DNA of 24,987 bases from Hypsibius dujardini (lineage: Eukaryota; Tardigrada; Eutardigrada; Parachela; Hypsibiidae), in assembly GCA_001579985.1 (NCBI GenBank), contig LRSR01014668.1:1-24987 (forward strand), written 5' to 3'. Every line of letters begins with the position of its first letter. The stretch's first letter is position 1. This document shows, in pieces, positions 9,834 through 18,800 of the stretch. The notes below the pieces were generated by a model, which did no database searches, was not told where the DNA came from, and saw nothing but the letters and a program-made list of their open reading frames with translations. Both the position numbers and the translations under genes were made by a program.

Positions 9834-12800
9834 ATGACCTTTCCAAAACGGGGAACGACGTCCGTCCGGTACTACTACGTCTGCCTGTGGTGGACAATGA
9901 GTTTTGCGGAGGGTCGCCTCCACTTGGTGACCACCACTTCGGCCTTGGGAGGGGCCACGAGCTCGGTGACGATCGCACCGGCGTATGCTATCGCACTGGA
10001 CGACATGGCGGTAATGTATCCGCGACTGTTTGCCCCCGACTCCCTCACAATCACCGCCATGGACATGGGTCAGTACCCGTTCTCATGCACGCCGGATGGG
10101 GTCGGCCAGACGATTAACGAATTCACCAGCGCGTACGCGAATGCAGCGCTCTTCAGTGCGGGCGATCATACGATTATTTTAAATGCCGGTAAATAAATCA
10201 GTAGTATGAGGTAAAGTCAGCAAATCGGTTCACCCTAAAAATCGTCATGATAAGCTCACTCACTTGTTTATCTTTGATACACACGTGGCAAAAACCTTGC
10301 GCTAACCGAGTTATGTCATTACATGCGTTGTATGGCTGTTATACACAGTCCCCGAGTTAAAGTGCTTGATTCAGTTTCAGCGCAAGGTTTTTGCTACGTG
10401 TGTAAGCGCAAGTTTTTGGCTTAGGCTACGAGTCCCCCTCTCCTTCTCCCTTCTTGTCCCCTCCCACTTTCGTTTTTTTTCTATATTGACCGTTGTTCCA
10501 TAACTTGATAAACTGAATCTTTTTTGGAGTCTTTTAAGTTTCTTCCTCACAAAAAAATTAAATCCTAAATTCTGGACCCTGCCTGGACGAGGGACTTGTG
10601 GCCGAAGCCTTGATAGCAAGTGTTTGAGGGCCTGATTTTTTATAACAGATCCTAGTATAACACAGCACTTTTGTAAATCAAGCAAGCACCTGCCATCAAA
10701 CGGAAATCCAAGAGTGAACCGATTTAATGACGATTTTGAGAGGGAGCCGATTTGCTGACTTCCCCTGATGCTGTGCGGCGGCTTTTGTGTCTCATCTCAT
10801 GTAGCTGCGGTTCCTCCAGTAAAAGCCGTGAAAATGATTTTACAGTGCTCTGTCCACAGCTTTATCCGACCATTGGCGATTTCGCCAGAGGTAAGAGGCA
10901 GCATTTTGTTACGCTTAATGTGTCCACATTGAGACATTGAGACGTCACACGGTAAATTACAGCACTTACATATGTTATTTATTCGTATAATTTGTTTTGC
11001 TAGCATTGCTGGTTGATGATGCCTTTGGGTTTGTTAAGTGAAGCGTTCGTTTCCGTGTTCATTTTTGTTCCTAAGTTCGAACGTTCTGCCTTAACATTTG
11101 GCTTTGCATTTAGTTCAAGGCCTAGACCGTCGGTTCGTTTAATCGCTGGTTCGTTTAATCGCCAGTTTGCGCTCCTCGGTTCGTGTTTTCCTTTCTTTGT
11201 TCCATGTGTTCTTGTTTTCGATGGATTTTCACTCAGTACAACCGAGCGCTCGCTAGTTGCGCTTGTTGTTTCTTTCTGTTCGTTTGTTGTTGCCCGTTCA
11301 CTCGTTCGTTCATTTATTTGTTTGCAGCATATTGTGCCTGTTTGATCGATCGTTCGTTGGTCCGTTCGGTGATCCAATAATTCGTTCTCATTGTTTAATC
11401 GTTCGATCGTTTGATCGTTGGCTACAATTAAATTAGCGAACTACTAACAAGCCAGTAATCAAGTGATCCGTCAGCAGTGCTGGCGTGGTATAGCTGGTCT
11501 AACATTTAAAAGATAATGCTGAGAGTTTGAGCTAAAGATGTCACTATTTACAATGGCCAATCTATAACCCGCTTTCAGCTGAATCTGTTCCAATGGTTGT
11601 ATTTACAGTACAGTATCTGCGGCCAAAAACGAAAAAAACGAAAAAGGAAAAACTCCGAAAATCTAATTTAACGAATCAATATCAAATCAATACGGTTCTA
11701 AGCGACAGAGAATATTCGATAATTCGGTGGAACGCGTATCACATATGAAAAACAATTGTGGGAACATGTTTAAAAAAGAGAAATAAAAAGCTCCGTTGGA
11801 CGATTGGAGAAAGTCCACTGTAGAGGTCGCTGACTACGCAGTAACTTATTTGTTTTTTATTAAATTGCGACAGAGCGCCCCCTGCCGCCCGGTGGTCCAT
11901 TCCAGGGTACGGGAAAGTCAAGTGGGCCATTCCAGTGCTCTTACCTCATACTGTACGCTCCCAATCTCAAGGATCGATTATGCCCCACCCCCGCTGATTG
12001 ACATCAAACTTGAGCGGATCGTTCAATTCCGTTCACTTGTCCGTAATTGGCCCGTTGGTTTTCGCCTGACAGGCTATGCTACCTTGCTTGATTGAAATCA
12101 AAATTTCGAAGTCAAAAAAGTTTAAGTGAATCTGAATGAACAACCAAGCGAGCGACGGAACGTGTTTTCGGGCCGAACCTAAAATCGACCCTTGAGATCG
12201 AAAGCGTACAGTAAGTATTAACCTTATCGCAAAGGAAAATGTGGCTTGTGCATTTGGCAAATATTTAAATATTTAAGTACATATTTAATTTTTGTTCTTT
12301 TTCGTTTTAGTAAAATCAGTTTTCGTAATTTTCATTTTTTTTAAATTTCAGTTTTTCCGTTTTTTCACTTTTCGTTAAATTGTATTTTCGTAATTTTCCC
12401 TTTTTGGGGTTTTTTTGCGTTTTTTTTGGTAGTTTTCATGTCGGCCGTATCGACCCCATCCAAAGGCCCGATCGTGCCTGAAGACTTGTAGTCGTAAAGT
12501 CGTACTGCATAATCTCTGTACGATCCCGAGGCCAACAAAGGGACAGGACGATAGGGACGAAAAGGTCAGAACTAATAGCGTCTGTTGAGCCAGAGGCAAA
12601 AATGAAGAGCTGATCCACACCACCACGTGCGTAATTTTCATTGCATATTTTACTCGTACAAATGTCACGGCAGACGAAGACCTTTCCAATAGTACCATAC
12701 ACCCGACCTCCCAAACTCCGTTACATTTATCGACAAATGACACTCCGGGGCTAGGGATAATATCAATTGACGAAAAGGCACATTTGATTTGATTTAATTT

Positions 12801-15800
12801 TGAAAGTCATTTGATCATTAAATTTTTATTTGACAGGACTTCAAAGATATTTCTCAATTCTCACTGTCGCTCAGATGACCAAGGAAGTACTTTTTAATTA
12901 TCGTTTCACCATACATTTTTCCCAGTTAGCAGTAACAGTGTCCGTTTCAAAGTTTAATGTTTTATTGATGTTAGAAAAAGAGGTCTCACGCAATTTGAAC
13001 CAGATCTAGGTGGCAATTTCCTTGTTAGTTTCGTCGTAACGGCAGCTTTGATTCGAAGTCCGACGATGAATTTCTACTTTGGTTGGTTGGTTTAATTTCT
13101 TAACGTCGCATTGCATCGGAGATGACTCTCCGCTGGAGGCAGCGACACTGTCTTAATAAAAAAACCCAAAAAGCAGACAAATAAAAGAACGGAAAAGAGT
13201 GAGCAGTGATTAGAGGAGAGTAAGGCAAAGGGGTAAAAGAGAAAAACGGACGTCAGTACTAGCACATACTGAAGGTTTCAGTAAAAAGAGACAAGCATAT
13301 ACTCGTACTTGTCTTTGTACATACATGGCCACAATACTATGTGTTTGGCTCAAACTCGGGCCACGCACTTTTGCTTGCCCCCAGCTTAAGAATGGCTCGA
13401 ACTCTGCCACCCAGTAATCTGGCCACGTGTGTGTAGTTACGTAGCGTTGAGGCAAGTACTCCTTCACGCAGAACAGTTGGCTCCAATACAGTTCAAGCTA
13501 CTCTTAAAAAAGTCCACTGTTAAACAAGCTTCCGTTTCTAAAATTAGGTGGTTCCATATCCGGTTTACGAAGTGTGACCCAGGGTTTGATCAATTTATCA
13601 ATTTATGACCACAAGTCCTCTCAAACTGATGAGACGGTATGAATTTACGGAGTTTTGGCCAGCAAAAATGGTTAAATTCAACTCAAAATCAAATCAAATG
13701 AATTTCAAATAAAAAAACGGGCTCAATTTTTTTTGATTTGTTTTGATTTGATTTGATTTGATTTGAATTTGACATTTGATGCCCTCTCTACCAAGGACGA
13801 AAAATCAGCATGTTTGTTGGTCAATTAAAGGCAACTAATTCTATATTTTACGTTATTGATTAGTTAAATTAACACATATAATAGAATTAATTGATTCCTA
13901 ATAATTACATGTAATTCTGTATTAAGTCACTCCTAAGACAACAGGAATTGTAGAGGACATTGAGCCACCTAGAGAACATAATAAACCTTTAAACGAAAGG
14001 TTCATTTTTGCCCTTTTTAGAAGACAACGTCTTGACCTTTTCATGGTACGTATGTGTGTACTCACGGGGTGGTTTTATTAGATAACATCATTCGGGTGGC
14101 ATACTCCTTTTGATTGTAAATTGCCGGCTTTTACAGTGGGGCCAGACCTCCCGCTCGCGGGGGCCGGTACCCCACCATGACGACCTTCTTCCCCGGCTCC
14201 AATTTCGACAACGGCATCGCCCTCCTTGCTTTGATGGACCGATTCGAATGGCGGTCCATTGCCCTGATTCACGATCTCAACCTCGGTGCCATACTAGATT
14301 ACGCAGGCCGGATTGCGGGGCAAACCGTCGGGTTGCTGGCGGCACTGGAAAGTCGAGCGCATGATATCGATTCGATGATCATTCAGATGGACTCGACGAA
14401 GGACATGAAACCGCAGATTTATTATCGAGCTCTGTGGAAAGCGGCAAATCATTCGCGAAGTACGAGTAGAAGGGTCCGATTTATTCCTAAACAACCCGTT
14501 TTATAATGGGTTTATAATGACTTAATTAATTAATTAATTAATTAATTAATAGTTATAATAATTTTTAATGGAAATCCTCAACAACTTGTTTAATAATGGC
14601 CCTGACGATTCCTATTACTGCCCCCCCCCCTCATCAAAAGATCCACAATTATGTGTTCTTGACACTTTTCAATCAGAAATTTAATTTTCAATCAATGGAC
14701 ATAAATTGAGGAAGGGGCAGAGCCACGGTGACCATTATGACATGGAATGGGAATCCGAGTGTAATTTCAGAGATGATTTGGGACTCCGCCCCCTTACTTT
14801 AAAACACTTTCCGCTCATGTCAATCGATTGCAAATTACATTTTGAAGCGGGCACTGTTCCTAAAAAGACTCTGCGACTTTTTGGTGAATTCATCAGTGAT
14901 CGGCATTGGCAAGAGTGGCAAAAGAATTGGCCAGGAAAATAGGTGAAGAGGAACAGGCCGGATTCCTCGTACTGTGCAAATGGCCCACTTTCGATGTCCT
15001 CCGAATGTGAGTTGTTGTTTTTATTATTATAACCGTTCCGTGGATGTTTTGTTGCAGTCATTCTTTGTGATACCTTGCATGAACCACTGCGAGAAATTAT
15101 GGTAAGAGCGCACTGTAGTACAGAAGAAAACGTAACGTCTTAATTGTGGTCATCATCTTCATTACAGGCAACAGCGTTTGACCTTAGAATGACGGACCGA
15201 AACGAATACGTATGACTGCAGTTAGATTTATGCGTTATATTCTATGAATGATAGTCGGTCTGTTTGTTGATGCTGGCAGAATACTAAAAATCATTACTAT
15301 GAAATATTGTAGGTATTTATTTATGTCTACATCTTTCAAGTGCCCAAAGAGAAACCAGCTGAATGGAACGACGGTGACGATCTTGACTTGGTACTTGCTA
15401 CTTGCTACTTGCTACTTGCTACTTGGTATCTTACTCTAAACAGTAGCGATGGCGGCAACAAAAATTTCTCAAGAAAGTTTTTCAATCTAGTAATTTTTTA
15501 ATCTAATTAATCCACAAAGGATTCTTACTATTTCGCTTACCAGGGATGATCTTCAAAGTCCACTCCTAAAATCTATTCGCTATATGTTTTTTCAATAGTA
15601 CTGTCTTCATGATGATTTTCCATCTACACATTCTCGGTGTGGTTCCAAGAAATTTTTTTGTGGCGTAATTTTGAAGTTGGGAAAACAATGGCAGTTTATA
15701 CTTCTTTTGATTTTTTCACCGTAAATTTTTTTTCGAAAGTGATTTGATCAAACAAATTTTAACGTTATCCCAACCAAAACTGAATTTGAAATTAGTTAGC

Positions 15801-18800
15801 ATCAGTTTAAGGGTTTTTTTTAAGTCAGGGGCGGAGCTATTACTCAATATTGGAAGAGCCTGTGAATTATTGTGTGCACCTACAGGAACTGATTATAGCC
15901 CCGCCCCATTATATCAAACAAACTTCGGCCAATGCCAATCGATTTGTAATTCAATTTTGGTTGGGATAGCAATGAAATATGTCTGATAAATTATTTCTGA
16001 AAACTAGCATTTTTACAGGGAAAATCAAAGATAGTGAAAAAAATTTCCCGTGTTTGCCCAACTTTAAAATTACGCAAATTTTTTTTAAATCACACTGAGA
16101 ATATATTAATATCGAAAATCATCATAAATATAGTTCTATTAAACGCATATATGGCGAATAGAATCTTAGTGTGGAGGTTGAAAATCGTCCCTGGTTATTA
16201 GGTGCACCTTCCAATTCGGTTTAAATTCAGTTAATGGCAAATTTAGTTTTATTCCAATTAAAACTGTAGTTTAGTTTGTTTCAGATATTACGAAAGACTA
16301 AAATATTTTTTTTAAATAAAACTCTTTTTACTTTATTTGATATATTAATTTGTTTATTTTGGCCATCTCTTATAAACAGAACGAACTAGACGAGAACGAC
16401 TTGATTTCCCCGTTTGTACAGTATAACTTAATTACATGAGAGGCTGCTAAACAAAACGGGTCGTTTCCCCATTGAATAAGGTTTCGAGAAAAACGCATTT
16501 GAAGTAGCCAGAGTAAAAAAATCCGAAAATTAATTTTTGACGCACTGATATAGCAAATTCATTTCTCTACTTGATTCGAAAAAAAATCTAAAAAAATTAA
16601 ATTCTGTTTGGGGCGACCGAATACTGTTTCCCTTGCCTTATTTTTCTTATTTTTCTCATTAATCTAGTTCAGTACTACAGACTTATTTTGAACGTTGGAA
16701 ACGCTTGGGAACGATTGGGAACGTTGTTGGAAAGATGGAAACTAGATGCAAAACTTTGAAGACGTTTTTCTCTGAATTCTGCTTTTCACTTTACTGATGG
16801 TTCCGTCACTCTTACTGCCTGAGTTTCAATCAAATCATCGACATTCCTTTTACACAATATAGTACCATTACTGTGCAGTAGCAAAACTCCGAGAACTCAA
16901 TTTGCGATTTGGCGACCTAACAACCCGTTTTTGTTTCGTAGCCTCTTATATTGTTTGCTTGTTACTACCGGTATTCATTTTCCCATTCACTTACAGAAGG
17001 TCAAAACCGCCTTCGAAAGTATGTTAATCATACGAACGGAAGCCTTTAACTGGACCCAGCTGGACAGCCTGATGCAACGCATCGTTCGTCGGGGCAACGA
17101 TACGTACATCAATAAAACAAGCCAATACGATCCGGAATATATTAAGGTCGCTCTCTAAACTTCTTAATGTCTCCCTTACTTGGGGAGTTATTCAAGCGCT
17201 GATTTCAGAACCACTTCGACATATTTTTTTATTAAAACCTATTTAGGTGATGAATATAAAAAAATTATTTCACTGCCACAGACAGGCGAATTTATTTTTG
17301 GTGAAATTTCAAAGTTTGAAATGGTCCCATTGCATTTACCGCTGGGTGCAATCGATTGACTGCTTAATCTCAAGCCATGTGGCGGTGAAATAATGTTATA
17401 TTCATCACTTTAGTAGGTCCTAATAAAAAAGAACAAGTTCAAGTGATTCTGAGTTTGGCACTTGAATAACTCCCCAAGTTAGGGATGGCAAAAACAAACT
17501 TTAATCGACTAAAAAATTGCTTCTAAGAATTCTCAGTTCAGTTTTGTTAAATAACTGAAACTTTTAGTCTAGTTATAGTCGAAATTAGTTGAATAATTTT
17601 TTTTTAATTTTCTCAATTACATTTTTAGCAAATAAAACTTTTAATTCATTTTTTAGTCAATCAAAAAAAGGGAAGCCGATCAATTAGTAACAAAAAGTCT
17701 TAGTTAAGTATTTTTAGTTTTGCCATCGCTAGTCTTCCTATACTATAGTGACTAAAATTTGTCTATTTCGGTGTACAGCTACTTGCAGGTTACTTGCAAA
17801 CTTTTGATTTGACGTATCGTGAGCCGCAAGTCTACACATGTTATAAAGTTTTAATTTCTTAAAGCAAAAACCGGTCAAAATCTCGTCACCAAACATAAAG
17901 AAGTAGACTGTACTCATTTGGGAAATATATTTGAAAATTAAGACTGAAATTCGGCACAGTGGAAACTGAAAACGGGTGACAGACTCAATCAGTCGAAGAA
18001 AACGACAACAAATCAAGATTTCTGGGCAACGAAATTCGTGATGCATACATTGAGTTGATTGATCGATAAGCCGTTTGAAATTTTCACCAGTCAAACAACG
18101 TGTAGTCTTGTTTGACAAACCACACCAAATCAAACGTTTGCAAGTAACCTGCAAGCAGCTGTACGCACAACTTCAACTTATAGTTCAATGAGTTTGTCTT
18201 ACGCTGCTACGAATCCGTCGAGCTGCTCGCAACACTCCTGAATGAGACACAGTTCTCGGGTGATTACCGTGTCAACCCGGCCCATTTCCTCAACAAATTG
18301 AAGAATCGAACCATTGCGCTGCGGTACGAAAACTTTACATTTGGACCGGACGGTACGCGGGCAGCTAATCTCGTCCTTCAACGGTTCGACACAGCATCCG
18401 CGACTTTTACGGTGAAAATATATCTTTTTGTATCTCATGATCTATCGAATTAAATAAACTAAACTCTAAAACACGGCGCTAAACTAAACCATTTAAAAAC
18501 CTTTGGAAATCACTTTCTTATTTATTATTTTAATTTCTGAAAAGACATTAATTAACTACTAGGTTCCACCAAAATTAAATAGAAAACAGTTATTAAATAA
18601 TAAAGTCAAAATTTTGAGCTCTCCAATTCCAAATTAAATAAACACAAATTAGTTGAATAATTTATTTATTTTTACCATACATATAAAATAGTAATAATCA
18701 ACAAATTTTTTTCATAGTATTGTACAATACAGGTATTATAATTTTTGTATGTCAGTACTCACTTGAGACGATATTTAGAGGGCCCGGAATAATGTTTCTG

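Noticed and set aside
13075-13145. Possible SINE beginning with TTGGTTGGTTGG
   Set aside because: It looks like a dispersed repeat with a simple-sequence tail, but no second copy or tRNA-derived promoter is visible in the window.
14706-14942. 78-codon open frame as a possible receptor exon
   Set aside because: It lies over an inverted-repeat element whose words recur elsewhere in non-coding DNA, and its product has no resemblance to the receptor fold.
18199-18438. 79-codon minus-strand open frame near 18.3 kb
   Set aside because: It is the antisense of receptor exon 9, whose plus-strand frame fits the receptor and joins its neighbours in phase.
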